DNA of 64,000 nt, from assembly GCF_018882055.1 (NCBI RefSeq), contig NZ_JACVPF010000002.1, positions 310,001-374,000 on the forward strand, in the 5' to 3' direction. This document shows positions 42,047 to 51,866 of this stretch, one piece after another. Below the pieces are notes generated by a model. The model ran no database searches. It had not been told where the DNA came from and saw only the letters and a program-made list of their open reading frames with translations. The position numbers and the translations under genes are program-made. The first letter of the stretch is position 1. Every line of letters starts with the position of its first letter. The stretch comes from Polynucleobacter sp. es-MAR-4. GTDB taxonomy: Bacteria > Pseudomonadota > Gammaproteobacteria > Burkholderiales > Burkholderiaceae.

Positions 42047-43222
42047 TCAATCGCCTCCACTTGAATTTCTTGTCATAGGGTGGGATAAAAAACCTAACAA
42101 CAGCGAACCTAGCAGAGTTATAAATCCCCCTGTGATAAAACTTGTGGAGAGACTTACTAGGCTTAATAATTCATAGCTTGTCAATTCACCAAATAACGAA
42201 TGAGCCCACGACTTTACTGCGATAATTCCTATGTAGATTCCAGTGAAAATAAGCGCAATGCTAAACAAACCTCCAGTTTCAAGTATTGATTTTTTTTGAA
42301 TTTTGTTTAACAGCGTTTTATTGGGTAGAATTCCTTCTCGAGCAGCAAATACTCTGACAATGAAGCCAAAAAGTAATGTGAGATACCCCATCAAAAAAAG
42401 TGTCTGCATATAGAATAAAGTATGTATACCAAGTTTTATGCTATGTGTTAAATCTACGTTCCCCCTAAATAAGATAAGCACGTAGCAAAAAAAACCTGTG
42501 AGGAACATAACGGCCCCAGGAATAATAAATAACCATCTTGGGCAAAATAGGAACATGAAGCGAAGGTGTCTCCAACCATCTCTCCACGGCCGTAGATGAG
42601 GTGCCCTATCTCTACCATCCTTATCTAAAGTCACTGGGATCTCTGTCATCCTCAACCCAGCCAATTTAGCTTTTATTACCATTTCAGTTGCGAACTCCAT
42701 ACCGGTTGTTCGCAAATCAAGCCTGTTGAAAGCACTTTTTTTTATAGCCCTCATACCACAATGAAAGTCGTTAATTGGGACTTTAAATAAAATTTTTCCA
42801 ATCAAAGTTAATGCCGGATTTCCTATGTACCTATTCTTCCAGGGCATTGCACCAGCTGATATGCCCCCAAGAAATCTATTTCCAATAACAAAATCATATC
42901 CCTGATTGAAGCTATCGACGAACTTCTCTAGCCTAGAAAAATCATAGGACTGATCTGAATCGGCCATTATTATCAGATCGCCCTTGGCAGATAAGCACCC
43001 AAAATATAAAGCGCTACCATAACCCCTTTCGGGCACTTTTATAACCCTAGCTCCCAAATCTACTGCAATCTTTTGCGATCCATCGGTACTACCATTATCT
43101 GCAATTAAAATTTCAGCATCAATTCCAGATGACAATATGCCAATGTTAGCTGCCTCAATACACTTACCCAATGTTAAGGCTTCATTAAGACAGGGCATCA
43201 ATATAGTATATTTTTTATTCAT
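42047..43222 (-). CDS. DPM1-like GT2 glycosyltransferase with membrane tail
   Basis: A 391-residue protein. The N-terminal GT-A domain (YTILMPCLNEALTLGKCIEA, IMADSDQSYDFSRLE with the DXD motif) resembles polyprenyl-phosphate mannose/glucose synthases. Four hydrophobic helices follow (about 235-385). It would load a sugar onto undecaprenyl phosphate for use by a periplasmic transferase. The adjoining PMT-like gene overlaps it by eight bases, a pairing typical of such systems. Confidence 0.8.
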   Translation of the reverse strand: MNKKYTILMPCLNEALTLGKCIEAANIGILSSGIDAEILIADNGSTDGSQKIAVDLGARVIKVPERGYGSALYFGCLSAKGDLIIMADSDQSYDFSRLEKFVDSFNQGYDFVIGNRFLGGISAGAMPWKNRYIGNPALTLIGKILFKVPINDFHCGMRAIKKSAFNRLDLRTTGMEFATEMVIKAKLAGLRMTEIPVTLDKDGRDRAPHLRPWRDGWRHLRFMFLFCPRWLFIIPGAVMFLTGFFCYVLILFRGNVDLTHSIKLGIHTLFYMQTLFLMGYLTLLFGFIVRVFAAREGILPNKTLLNKIQKKSILETGGLFSIALIFTGIYIGIIAVKSWAHSLFGELTSYELLSLVSLSTSFITGGFITLLGSLLLGFLSHPMTRNSSGGD

Positions 43223-44957
43223 TTTTATTCTGACATTTAAATTTATAAATCTGTATATTGTTTATTTTTTTAATTAATGATAATTGATTATTTTTTATCA
43301 GTTCAGGAATTGCAAGCTTAAAAATATTTCTACAAAATTTATTTATTATTGGGGTATTAATATTATCAGGTCTTATTATAGGCCAATCATCAAATACTAT
43401 GTAATTAACCTGCTGCTTACATAATAATGCTTCAAATTCCTTGCCATTTTTTATAGATAGCAAATCACCCTTCTCCATTAATGGGTGGATATGATAATAG
43501 CTAAAACCGCTTAAATAATAAAAAGGTTGAACAGAAGCAATCGCTATTTTTTTATTTTTGTCAATATTATTATTAATATATTCAGTCGCCTCCCACCATG
43601 GGATATATTTTATCATAAATTCATCCCTCTTCATAACAATATATTCATACGACATTTTGTAATATATATTATAAAAATTTATTACTCCGATTATAATTAC
43701 GGTTGTCAAAATAAATTTTGACATATTTTTTCTGTATTTGTAATTGCCAATAACTTTATTAACCAAAAAAGTTGAATTTATGCACATTAAAAATAGTAGG
43801 CTTAGATTATATCTTGGCTCCCAGAAAGAAAATAATAAGGTTATGAGTGTAAGTAGTAAGGTAAAGTTTGCGAATAATTTAACTGAGATTTTATTGCTGG
43901 TAAAAGAGGCCAAAATTCCACCAATTAAACCAGCGCTGAAGACGATATATCCGAACTCTTTAGAAAATTTTATACAAAAACCTTTTATTGTTCCCGCACT
44001 CCATGAAAAATCTGCTATGTCATGAAAAAATAGCTCCCTGAACATTCTTACGTAATTTATATTAAAACTATTATGCAATAGAAAATACTCGTTAAAGGCT
44101 GGGTATAATGGATTTCCGAATAATAATAAATTATTAATATACCACGGGCTTGCAGAAATAATTAATACAAAAAAATATATGGCTAAATTTTTAGATTTCT
44201 TTTCATATTTATTTCCTAAAAATGTAAGGTAATAAAGGACGAATATTGTTAATATAGAAATAAAAAATAGACTATTTAGCTTTGTTCCTAGGGATAATCC
44301 CGCAAAAAAGGCGCATAAAATAATATTTATTAATTTTTTATTATAGTTATATTGATATATAAAATATAAAGATAAAATTTGAAAAAATCCATTTGCAATA
44401 TCATTTTTTGCTATTGGACTATATGTAATTACAACAGATGATGTTAGAAAAAATAATGGTGTTAATGTTGAAATTATTTTATTGCATCCCTGCCTTCTTG
44501 AAATATCCCATCCAATACATGAGATACTTAGCACCATTATTAGATTAATTATTTTAGATAATATTGGACTATCAAATACTATAAAAGATAGCGTAGTCAG
44601 TGCTTCATAGTTCTGAGGAAATGCTGAATATGGACCATAGTCTGATACATAAAATATTCTTTTTGCATCAGCATATAACTTAGGTAAGGCAACGCTGTAA
44701 GCTATTTCATCGCCCGTGAATACTGGCATTGCGCTCACTAGAAAAAGCGCTAAAAAAGGTATCGCTACTGCTAGAGTAATCCAAATAATTTCAGGTTTAG
44801 TAAAATATCTATTATCTAATTTTTTATTAATTATGTATGCTAATAATGTAGTAATTGAAAAAATTATAAATAGGTATTTATTGGTTAAATCTAAATATAA
44901 TGAAAAAATTGATAATAAATATACTAATATACTTATATATACTGAAAAAAATATCAT
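43215..44957 (-). CDS. PMT/ArnT-like periplasmic glycosyltransferase
   Basis: A 580-residue protein with about twelve helices. The first periplasmic loop, VSAMPVFTGDEIAYSVALPKL near residues 73-93, split here by the conserved Asp-Glu pair, resembles GT39/GT83-type enzymes that use polyprenyl-phosphate sugars. The C-terminal periplasmic domain (about 450-580) is soluble. Very A/T-rich codon use. It is likely the partner of the DPM1-like synthase next to it and would decorate a glycan on the outer face of the inner membrane. Confidence 0.7.
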   Translation of the reverse strand: MIFFSVYISILVYLLSIFSLYLDLTNKYLFIIFSITTLLAYIINKKLDNRYFTKPEIIWITLAVAIPFLALFLVSAMPVFTGDEIAYSVALPKLYADAKRIFYVSDYGPYSAFPQNYEALTTLSFIVFDSPILSKIINLIMVLSISCIGWDISRRQGCNKIISTLTPLFFLTSSVVITYSPIAKNDIANGFFQILSLYFIYQYNYNKKLINIILCAFFAGLSLGTKLNSLFFISILTIFVLYYLTFLGNKYEKKSKNLAIYFFVLIISASPWYINNLLLFGNPLYPAFNEYFLLHNSFNINYVRMFRELFFHDIADFSWSAGTIKGFCIKFSKEFGYIVFSAGLIGGILASFTSNKISVKLFANFTLLLTLITLLFSFWEPRYNLSLLFLMCINSTFLVNKVIGNYKYRKNMSKFILTTVIIIGVINFYNIYYKMSYEYIVMKRDEFMIKYIPWWEATEYINNNIDKNKKIAIASVQPFYYLSGFSYYHIHPLMEKGDLLSIKNGKEFEALLCKQQVNYIVFDDWPIIRPDNINTPIINKFCRNIFKLAIPELIKNNQLSLIKKINNIQIYKFKCQNKNE

Positions 44958-45002
44958 TTTAATATTTTAGATTTTATTATTTATAGCAATCGGAGTGATT
45001 GC

Positions 45003-46088
45003 TCAAGACTGACTATATTCACGAATTTGGTTCAGACTGATTGACTTCATATCTCGCTTATTTTGATAAGCTTTTTGCCAGTGAGCGATTTTTTCAATGG
45101 CGGTCTCTAAAGTCCACTTTGGCACCCAACCAAGATTTTCGCGAGCCTTAGTGATGTTAAGTTTAAGTGATTTCGCCTCGTGAGGATGCTCGGACCCATC
45201 ATGCACCCATGAGGCTGGTGATCCCCATGCTGAAATTAACAACTCTACAACCTCTTGTACTGGACGGGCATCGCTATCCTTGGGTCCAAAGTTCCAACCC
45301 TGTGCAAATGCAGTTCCTTCTTCATAGAGCGCCTGGGCTAAAACCAAATAACCTGAAAGGGGTTCAAGTACATGTTGCCAAGGTCGCGTTGCTAGAGTAT
45401 TTCTAATTATCAATGGTTTATTAGCTTCGAAAGCTTTGATGGCATCAGGAATAAGGCGATCCTCAGACCAATCGCCACCACCAATTACATTACCCGCCCT
45501 GGCAGAGGCAATAGCATTGTGATGCTCTAAATATTGATCGGCCGAAAAAAAGGACCGGCGATATGCAGCGGTAACTAATTCAGCACAGCCCTTGCTATTA
45601 CTGTATGGGTCATGCCCGCCCATCGGCTCATGTTCTTGATAGCCAGCTAAGCGCTCGTTATTTTCGTAGCACTTATCAGTCGTCACTACCACTGTAGCTC
45701 TCGCCGAATCAATAGAGCGCAAGCTCTCAAGCAAATTTAAGGTGCCCATCACATTAGTTGCATAAGTTTCTACTGGATGCGTATAAGAGTAGCGCACTAA
45801 CGGTTGAGCCGCCATGTGAATCACGATATCTGGCTGGGCTTTAATCACTGCTTTTTGCAAAGCATCTAAATCACGAATGTCTGCAATCTGAGAATACTTT
45901 AATGAATCTTGCAGATTCAATACCGTAAAAAGATTGGGCGTAGTACTGGGTGCCAAGGCATATCCGCAGACTTTTGCACCCAAAGAACTCAACCATAAGG
46001 AGAGCCAGCTTCCTTTGAAGCCGGTATGTCCAGTCAAAAAAACCGTCTTACCCTGCCAAAAATTAGCATCCACCCCTCTTGAAATCAT
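45003..46088 (-). CDS. rfbG: CDP-glucose 4,6-dehydratase (RfbG)
   Basis: A 361-residue extended SDR. It has FLTGHTGFKGSWLSLWL for NAD binding, VVVTTDKCYEN as the active-site Thr-Asp-Lys, and DPYSNSKGCAELV with Tyr-X3-Lys. This is diagnostic of RfbG, which makes CDP-4-keto-6-deoxyglucose. The ATG at 46088 overlaps the RfbF stop by one base (TGATG) and gives the normal family length; longer versions would extend into rfbF. Confidence 0.9.
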   Translation of the reverse strand: MISRGVDANFWQGKTVFLTGHTGFKGSWLSLWLSSLGAKVCGYALAPSTTPNLFTVLNLQDSLKYSQIADIRDLDALQKAVIKAQPDIVIHMAAQPLVRYSYTHPVETYATNVMGTLNLLESLRSIDSARATVVVTTDKCYENNERLAGYQEHEPMGGHDPYSNSKGCAELVTAAYRRSFFSADQYLEHHNAIASARAGNVIGGGDWSEDRLIPDAIKAFEANKPLIIRNTLATRPWQHVLEPLSGYLVLAQALYEEGTAFAQGWNFGPKDSDARPVQEVVELLISAWGSPASWVHDGSEHPHEAKSLKLNITKARENLGWVPKWTLETAIEKIAHWQKAYQNKRDMKSISLNQIREYSQS

Positions 46089-46858
46089 CACCATGCCTTC
46101 CAAGGGGCCTGACCACTCGCCCAAAGCTCTTCCAAGTAATTTTTATCGCGCAAAGTATCCATTGGCTGCCAAAAACCGGTGTGAGCGAATGCCGCCAACT
46201 GACCATCACTCGCTAGAGTCTCCAATGGTTCTTTTTCCCACACGGTTGCATCATCCTTAATCAGACTTAATACTGAAGGCGACAGCACAAAAAAACCGCC
46301 ATTAATCAAGCCACCATCACCCTTAGGTTTTTCTTTAAAAGCCATGACTTTATCGCCAATAAGGTCTATGGCTCCGAAGCGGCCTGGAGGATGGACTGCA
46401 GCAAGCGTTGCTTTGACTTTTTGAGCAAGATGAAAATTGATCAATTCGCCAATATTGATATTGGAAACGCCATCACCATATGTAAAGCAAAAAGCTTCTT
46501 CATCTTTGACGTACTGACCAATGCGCTTTAAGCGGCCACCAGTCATGGTATTTTCACCAGTATCAACTAAAGTTACTTTCCATGGTTCGGCATACCCTTG
46601 GTGCACTTGCATGCTATTGTTTTGCATATCGATGGTGACATCAGACATATGCAAAAAGTAGTTGGCAAAGTACTCCTTGATCATGTACCCCTTGTAGCCG
46701 CAGCAAATAACAAAATCATGAATGCCATAAAAGGAATATATTTTCATGATGTGCCACAAAATAGGCTTGCCGCCGATCTCAATCATCGGCTTGGGACGGG
46801 AAGCGCTTTCTTCAGAGATTCGGGTGCCTAAGCCACCAGCCAAAATGACCGCTTTCAT
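46088..46858 (-). CDS. rfbF: Glucose-1-phosphate cytidylyltransferase (RfbF)
   Basis: A 256-residue nucleotidyltransferase beginning [20 protein letters not shown], followed by [16 protein letters not shown] and [12 protein letters not shown] with the metal-binding Asp. The [19 protein letters not shown] and [14 protein letters not shown] segments are specific to RfbF. It makes CDP-glucose from glucose-1-phosphate and CTP, the first step toward 3,6-dideoxyhexoses. Coupled to rfbG by a one-base overlap. Confidence 0.92.
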   Translation of the reverse strand: MKAVILAGGLGTRISEESASRPKPMIEIGGKPILWHIMKIYSFYGIHDFVICCGYKGYMIKEYFANYFLHMSDVTIDMQNNSMQVHQGYAEPWKVTLVDTGENTMTGGRLKRIGQYVKDEEAFCFTYGDGVSNINIGELINFHLAQKVKATLAAVHPPGRFGAIDLIGDKVMAFKEKPKGDGGLINGGFFVLSPSVLSLIKDDATVWEKEPLETLASDGQLAAFAHTGFWQPMDTLRDKNYLEELWASGQAPWKAW

Positions 46859-46907
46859 TGTTTAATCTTTGCGCTTAATTTATTATCTTCTGAATACATT
46901 TTGAAAT

Positions 46908-47999
46908 TTAAATATGATCAGGGCTTAGCTTTCGAACAGCATCTTGAATAATATCATTGGATATTGGCCCAGGCTCCTTTTGATCGACAAATGCCATTCC
47001 AATACCAATTAATCCGGCGCCAATAGATTGCAAATACTGATTAGCATTTATTGCATTTATCTCTAAATTGCAGTAATGGATTGAACTCCCATATGCAGGA
47101 CTTAATAAAGAATCTAAATTAAGGTCAGAGGGTAAATCTATCAAATTCCCATTAATAACCTGCAACATATATTTAGATCTACCTTTTAAAAAAATTTGAT
47201 CAACATAAATTGGAATATATCGAGTTAAATTGGATAGCCATAATTTTTTTTGAATTCCCAAAAAATGGCAAATTGCTCGAACTATATCAAACCGAACTAT
47301 AGCCTTATTTCCCGTGATTTTAAATTTCTCCAAATGAAATGTTGGGGTTATGGAAATTTGATGTCCAAACTCACATAAAGTCAGCTTATCCCCCTCATTT
47401 ATAAATCCAGATCGATATAGAAGATCAATGGTTTGGACAACACCAGTACAAATAATTAACTGCTTTGTATAAATTGTTTTACGTAATGCATGATCTCCAG
47501 TTTGGACAATCCTTAAGCCTATCCGATCGCCATCCATAAAGAATGATTCGAGAAAATGATTTGTGCGCCCTTGAAAATATTTACTAACATCCAATATTCT
47601 GCCGGAAGAATCCAATAACTGAGCGAACTGCGACTTACTAGAAATGCTACCTGTTTTTTTAAATGAGAGCGGCTGTAATGTAACTCCACTTTTATTAAGG
47701 GCCTCTATAATAGGTCTAGGCAGGTCACTAGCATCTATAACTCCACCCCAAATATTTGAATTTCCACCATTAATAAGGCGATCATGCAACTTAAGCTTCT
47801 TAATTGACGGCTTTAATTTAGTTGCTGAATAGCTTTTTTTTCCAAATAATTTATTTACCTCAAAGACTCTACGTCTTTGTATTTGATTTGGCCCTAGATT
47901 AATAAAATCTGTCCCACATAGTATTGTTACCCTTTCGCCAAGCAAGAGCTTAGCTAGATAAGCAGAAAACCCTCCTCCAACAATAGTGACTTCACCCAC
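46908..47999 (-). CDS. Divergent FAD-dependent oxidoreductase (GMC-like)
   Basis: A 363-residue flavoprotein. GEVTIVGGGFSAYLAKLLLG gives the N-terminal dinucleotide motif, and GGNSNIWGGVIDASDLP near 78-94 looks like the GMC/cholesterol-oxidase FAD loop. The C-terminus has SIGAGLIGIGMAFVDQK. It is much shorter than usual GMC proteins, and I do not recognise the exact family. Start is GTG, overlapping the upstream short reductase gene by eight bases. The two probably act together on a sugar. Confidence 0.6.
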   Translation of the reverse strand: MGEVTIVGGGFSAYLAKLLLGERVTILCGTDFINLGPNQIQRRRVFEVNKLFGKKSYSATKLKPSIKKLKLHDRLINGGNSNIWGGVIDASDLPRPIIEALNKSGVTLQPLSFKKTGSISSKSQFAQLLDSSGRILDVSKYFQGRTNHFLESFFMDGDRIGLRIVQTGDHALRKTIYTKQLIICTGVVQTIDLLYRSGFINEGDKLTLCEFGHQISITPTFHLEKFKITGNKAIVRFDIVRAICHFLGIQKKLWLSNLTRYIPIYVDQIFLKGRSKYMLQVINGNLIDLPSDLNLDSLLSPAYGSSIHYCNLEINAINANQYLQSIGAGLIGIGMAFVDQKEPGPISNDIIQDAVRKLSPDHI

Positions 48000-48654
48000 A
48001 AATAAACCTCAATACTCGGTCTAAAAAAACTGATCTTTTAATATCCAGATATCTTGGCATTAACACCCCTGGATCGGGTATAAGGTCGGAATTTAATGAT
48101 TGGTTGATGAGGCTCATTAATGCATTTGGATTGGTGGTTTGCACAAAGCCGAGCTTAATTAATAAGTTAAATATCACTTTTGTAACTTTGCCACCATAAA
48201 TACTGGCCAACCCATTGCTGTCAATTAATACTGGAAGCGTAACTCGTTTATATTGCTTTCCATATCTTCTTAACTCTAATGCCAAACTATTTTTGGCAAA
48301 ACGGTAGCGAGAATAGGTTACTGTTTTCAAATCATCTCCCGTATCAATATACAGAATACATGTATTTTTTCCTGTTAACTTGTCGATCAATCTTAGGGGA
48401 GCCGCAATATTAGCCTCAAGATAATCCCTATAGCTGTACCACCCACTTCTATAATCGTAGCCACACACCACAATTAAGTCAGGACTCTGATTGTGGTTTA
48501 TTAGATCACTCATAATTACTTGGCCACAGTGCCTCCACGAAACGATGGCGATGGACGCATTGCCAAATAATTTGCCAAAGAGAAATGAAAACTTCTCGCT
48601 ATTACCAAGCAAAATTATCTTATTGCATTCTTGGTAAAAATTTAATTTATTCAT
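47992..48654 (-). CDS. Divergent SDR-like protein paired with flavoprotein
   Basis: A 220-residue protein with a Rossmann-like start (KIILLGNSEKFSFLFGKLFG) and YSRYRFAKNSLALELRRYG, which resembles a Tyr-X3-Lys active site. The usual glycine-rich loop is poor. The ATG at 48654 overlaps the GalE-like stop (TGATG), and the gene overlaps the flavoprotein gene by eight bases. Family not recognised with certainty; it may be a keto-sugar reductase. Confidence 0.55.
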   Translation of the reverse strand: MNKLNFYQECNKIILLGNSEKFSFLFGKLFGNASIAIVSWRHCGQVIMSDLINHNQSPDLIVVCGYDYRSGWYSYRDYLEANIAAPLRLIDKLTGKNTCILYIDTGDDLKTVTYSRYRFAKNSLALELRRYGKQYKRVTLPVLIDSNGLASIYGGKVTKVIFNLLIKLGFVQTTNPNALMSLINQSLNSDLIPDPGVLMPRYLDIKRSVFLDRVLRFICG

Positions 48655-49622
48655 CAATCTATTAGGCTATTTAATCGCCAACTCCAGGCACCCTCAAGCA
48701 TCTCTTTTGGGCGCCACCTAAGCAGTTCATTTGCAAGATGGGAATTTGCGCAATAAACTGGAAGATCACCTTTTCGACGTGAAGCTGTTTCACTCTCAAT
48801 TTTTTGACCAGTTGCCAATTCAAATATTTTGATTAATTCAATGACACTCCTTGCTATGCCTGTACACAAATTGATACAACCAAATCCGATGCAATTTTTC
48901 AAGCATGAAAGCGATGCCACATACCCCTCTGCCAAATCAATTACATGGATATAGTCGCGCTCGCCGGTGCCATAAATATTCAACCTTGACAGGTTTCCAG
49001 ATGCTACCTGCATTAAGAAAGACAAAAGGTTATCAGGACCCCCGTGTGGGTCCTCCCCTATAAAACCAGAGTTATGAGCCCCTACAGGATTAAAGTACCG
49101 CAGACAAACAATTCGCAATCGTCGATCGGCACTAGCCACACCTTTTAATATTTCCTCAGCCTGAAGCTTAGTTCGCCCATAAATATTCGTAGGCTCAGTA
49201 GGGTGATTCTCATCGTAAGGGAGGTATTGGGGGTCACCATAAACAGTTGCACCTGCACTAAAAACCAATGTTTTTATACTGCATAACTTAATAACCTCAA
49301 GGAGGCTAAGGGCGCCTTGTACATTATTAGCGTAATACTCAATCGGCTTCTCAGCAGACTCACCTACCGCTTTTAATCCCGCAAAGTGAATCACGGGATC
49401 AATTTTGTATTCGCGCAAAACCCTCTCAACAATATCGGCATCTCGCACACCCCCTTCAATACAGGGCAAGGCTTTACCTAAAATTTTCTGGAGTCGATCT
49501 AGAGCGCTTGGATTGCTATTACAAAAGTTATCTGATAGCACCACTTCATGACCGGCTTGCGATAGCACTTCTGCGGTATAAGCACCAATATACACAGATC
49601 CACCATTCAATAGAATATTCAT
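48654..49622 (-). CDS. Degenerate GalE-like epimerase paralogue
   Basis: A 322-residue protein clearly homologous to GalE, but key positions differ from the intact GalE at 59926. The NAD loop is GGSVYIGAYT instead of GG-G-YIGSHT, the catalytic Ser (E. coli Ser124) is Gly in FSAGATVYGDP, and about eight residues before GERDYIHV are missing. Tyr-X3-Lys (YGRTKLQAEE) is kept. The start is ATG 49622. The frame is open throughout, so it may have a changed activity or be decaying. Confidence 0.78.
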   Translation of the reverse strand: MNILLNGGSVYIGAYTAEVLSQAGHEVVLSDNFCNSNPSALDRLQKILGKALPCIEGGVRDADIVERVLREYKIDPVIHFAGLKAVGESAEKPIEYYANNVQGALSLLEVIKLCSIKTLVFSAGATVYGDPQYLPYDENHPTEPTNIYGRTKLQAEEILKGVASADRRLRIVCLRYFNPVGAHNSGFIGEDPHGGPDNLLSFLMQVASGNLSRLNIYGTGERDYIHVIDLAEGYVASLSCLKNCIGFGCINLCTGIARSVIELIKIFELATGQKIESETASRRKGDLPVYCANSHLANELLRWRPKEMLEGAWSWRLNSLID

Positions 49623-49700
49623 GCTCAACTTTTCTACTTTAGATGAGATTCAAACCCACTAATGCCCGATCCCGGTCGCCCGCTTCCTTTTGCCACGCCA

Positions 49701-50573
49701 TTAGACCCTCTTTAGCAGCCTTAAAACTGCCTGGCGAACCAATGCGATCAGAATACCTAAGCAGAGCCCACCGAAAATTCCAGCGGCAAGTACCATGACT
49801 TTCTTAGGAGCAATAGGCGTATTGTTGGCATAAATCGGAGCAACTAGCCGAGTAGCCCTATTCTGGCTCGAGATAACCACGTTTCTCAACATTGCAATCT
49901 CATTAAGCAAGTCGCGGATTTCATCGCGGGTTGAGAGGTAGGCTGCCCCAATAGCAGAACCGGACTTATCAGCCCTACTCACTAACTCCCTAGCCTTTGC
50001 TAGGCGCTCAATATCGTCATCTAAGATTACTTTTACATCAGTAATATAAGGAGCCACGATTTGGGACTGAGTGGTTTTGATGAGCTCGAACACCCCTAAA
50101 TTGCACTCCTGGGCACTCTGGGAGGTGGGCCCGAAAGTCGTCAACTCAACCAAGTTGGCAATTCCTTTGGGGGCGGTCAATTTGATGGATTTGCTGAGGG
50201 CCAGTGCAGCATTTGCTTGATCCTGGAAGCCGCAAGCCTCTATCACCTGTGGCGTAAAGCTGGTAGGCAAAGATAAGCGAGCGATCAAGAGGGCTGGCTC
50301 CTCAATATTAACAAACAGAAAGTTGGGCTTGTTGTTGGTGTTGTTGTTAGCAGCGCTAACTTGCGCCATCGCGATTTGGGCAACGGCTTCGTACTGCTTT
50401 GGGATAACAGTTAAATATCCTACTGAGATAACTAACCCAGCAACACCAGCAATGGCAATGATTTTATAGACACTCTTTAGAAAGCACAGGATATCAATAA
50501 ACGAGATATCACCCTCTTTTGAGCCCAAGAGTAGTTTATCTTGATTACCTGAATACGGGCGAGAATCATTCAC
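49701..50573 (-). CDS. Wzz-like chain-length determinant
   Basis: A 290-residue protein with two membrane helices (about 35-56 and 258-280) flanking a periplasmic coiled region. It has ISFIDILCFLKSVYKIIAI before the first helix and PIAPKKVMVLAAGIFGGLCL at the second, the Wzz pattern with its Pro-rich C-terminal motif. Wzz proteins set the length of O-antigen or capsule chains. No kinase domain is present. Confidence 0.8.
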   Translation of the reverse strand: MNDSRPYSGNQDKLLLGSKEGDISFIDILCFLKSVYKIIAIAGVAGLVISVGYLTVIPKQYEAVAQIAMAQVSAANNNTNNKPNFLFVNIEEPALLIARLSLPTSFTPQVIEACGFQDQANAALALSKSIKLTAPKGIANLVELTTFGPTSQSAQECNLGVFELIKTTQSQIVAPYITDVKVILDDDIERLAKARELVSRADKSGSAIGAAYLSTRDEIRDLLNEIAMLRNVVISSQNRATRLVAPIYANNTPIAPKKVMVLAAGIFGGLCLGILIALVRQAVLRLLKRV

Positions 50574-50704
50574 AAATAAATCGCTTTAATTATTAGCATT
50601 AGTAAGTCGTAATTATCCCATACACCCAGGACTAGAAATCCCTTTCATTGACTTATAATCGATACTGCCTAAAACACATCAGCGCTTTTCATACCAATAT
50701 CCGC

Positions 50705-51802
50705 ATGAGTCAATTTCTGCCTGATTTAATTAACTTTAGTGGCCATACGGGCGGAATTTACTCATGGGGATTTATATATTTTTTTAGCCTCTTAACTGCC
50801 CTAAGCTTCTTATTCACCGTAAGAGCAAATACTCAGCTGGAAAAGTATCTATTTTGGGTGTTTTCATGCATATTAGTTATATTTAGCGCCCTACGCCCCA
50901 TGGGCATTGCTCGAGATGATTTAGCGGCTTATAGATGGTGGGCATCTGAGATTTGTCCACTCACAGAGTGCTTCCGCCCTATGCAATACTCAAGAGACTG
51001 GGCCTGGTATTTCTTGGTGAGCATCCTTAAGTCGTTTATGCCAGGTGAGCGCGCAGTCCTGGCTCTTAGTAGTATTGGCGTTTTTATTCAGCTGCTGATT
51101 GTTTATCGATTATGTCGTCAAAAATTACTAGCTCTTACTCTATTTATCCCCCTTATTTATCTTTATTACGACTTTACCCTACTTAGGGGCGGAGTAGCTC
51201 TCACAGCCTTTTTTGTGGGCTTCTATTTTCTGACGCGCTCTCAAAAAATTATGGGGGCAAGCGTTTTGCTTGGAAACTACTTATTTCATTCGCAGGGCAT
51301 TTTTTCAATTGGCATTATCCCATTTCATCGGATAGTCAAAAATAAGTATCTTGCAATTACAGCAATCATTATCTTTACCATCTTTATCTACCTCCAATGG
51401 ACCCCTTCGTTTGAACAGCTATCAATTTTAAGTAAAAATGAGTCAGCGGCATATTGGGAACAGTATCAATTGGGGTTATTTTCCAGCGAAAGAATTTTTC
51501 CTCTAGCGCATTTGCTAACCATAGGGTATGTAATTTTTATTTTATTCTTTGATCAACTTCATCTGGAGAATGGCACCACTGAGAAATACGCCATTGCGAG
51601 CATTTGTTTAGCAGTTTTTCTAGCATGGTTTTTTGCGCCAATTCATGCGGCGCAAACACGTCTATTTGATTTTTATGTTGCCCCCTTAGTTTTCCTAGCT
51701 GGCAATTTAAAGTTAAATAAAATTAATCTATTCGCAACCTTAGGTTTAGCTGTCCTGCTCTATGCCCGCATGGAATTGATTCATAATTGGATACTTGGTT
51801 AA
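50705..51802 (+). CDS. EpsG/Wzy-like polysaccharide polymerase
   Basis: A 365-residue protein with about ten helices. The conserved block ALRPMGIARDDLAAYRWW near residues 70-90 and YDFTLLRGGVALTAFFVGFYF near 165 match the EpsG family of repeat-unit polymerases. I took the ATG at 50705; a longer frame begins at a TTG at 50648. It is divergent from the Wzz-like gene and precedes the WcaJ-type transferase, so the three may make one glycan. Confidence 0.75.
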   Translation: MSQFLPDLINFSGHTGGIYSWGFIYFFSLLTALSFLFTVRANTQLEKYLFWVFSCILVIFSALRPMGIARDDLAAYRWWASEICPLTECFRPMQYSRDWAWYFLVSILKSFMPGERAVLALSSIGVFIQLLIVYRLCRQKLLALTLFIPLIYLYYDFTLLRGGVALTAFFVGFYFLTRSQKIMGASVLLGNYLFHSQGIFSIGIIPFHRIVKNKYLAITAIIIFTIFIYLQWTPSFEQLSILSKNESAAYWEQYQLGLFSSERIFPLAHLLTIGYVIFILFFDQLHLENGTTEKYAIASICLAVFLAWFFAPIHAAQTRLFDFYVAPLVFLAGNLKLNKINLFATLGLAVLLYARMELIHNWILG

Positions 51803-51866
51803 ACTGTCGTATTACGTGCATTACTAGTGCTCCATCCCTACCACCCTTTTCATTACGAAAAGAAAT

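Noticed and set aside
32685-45000. AT-rich region considered as a prophage or integrative element
   Set aside because: No integrase, transposase, phage structural gene, tRNA target or flanking direct repeats were seen; ordinary glycan-gene exchange explains it better.
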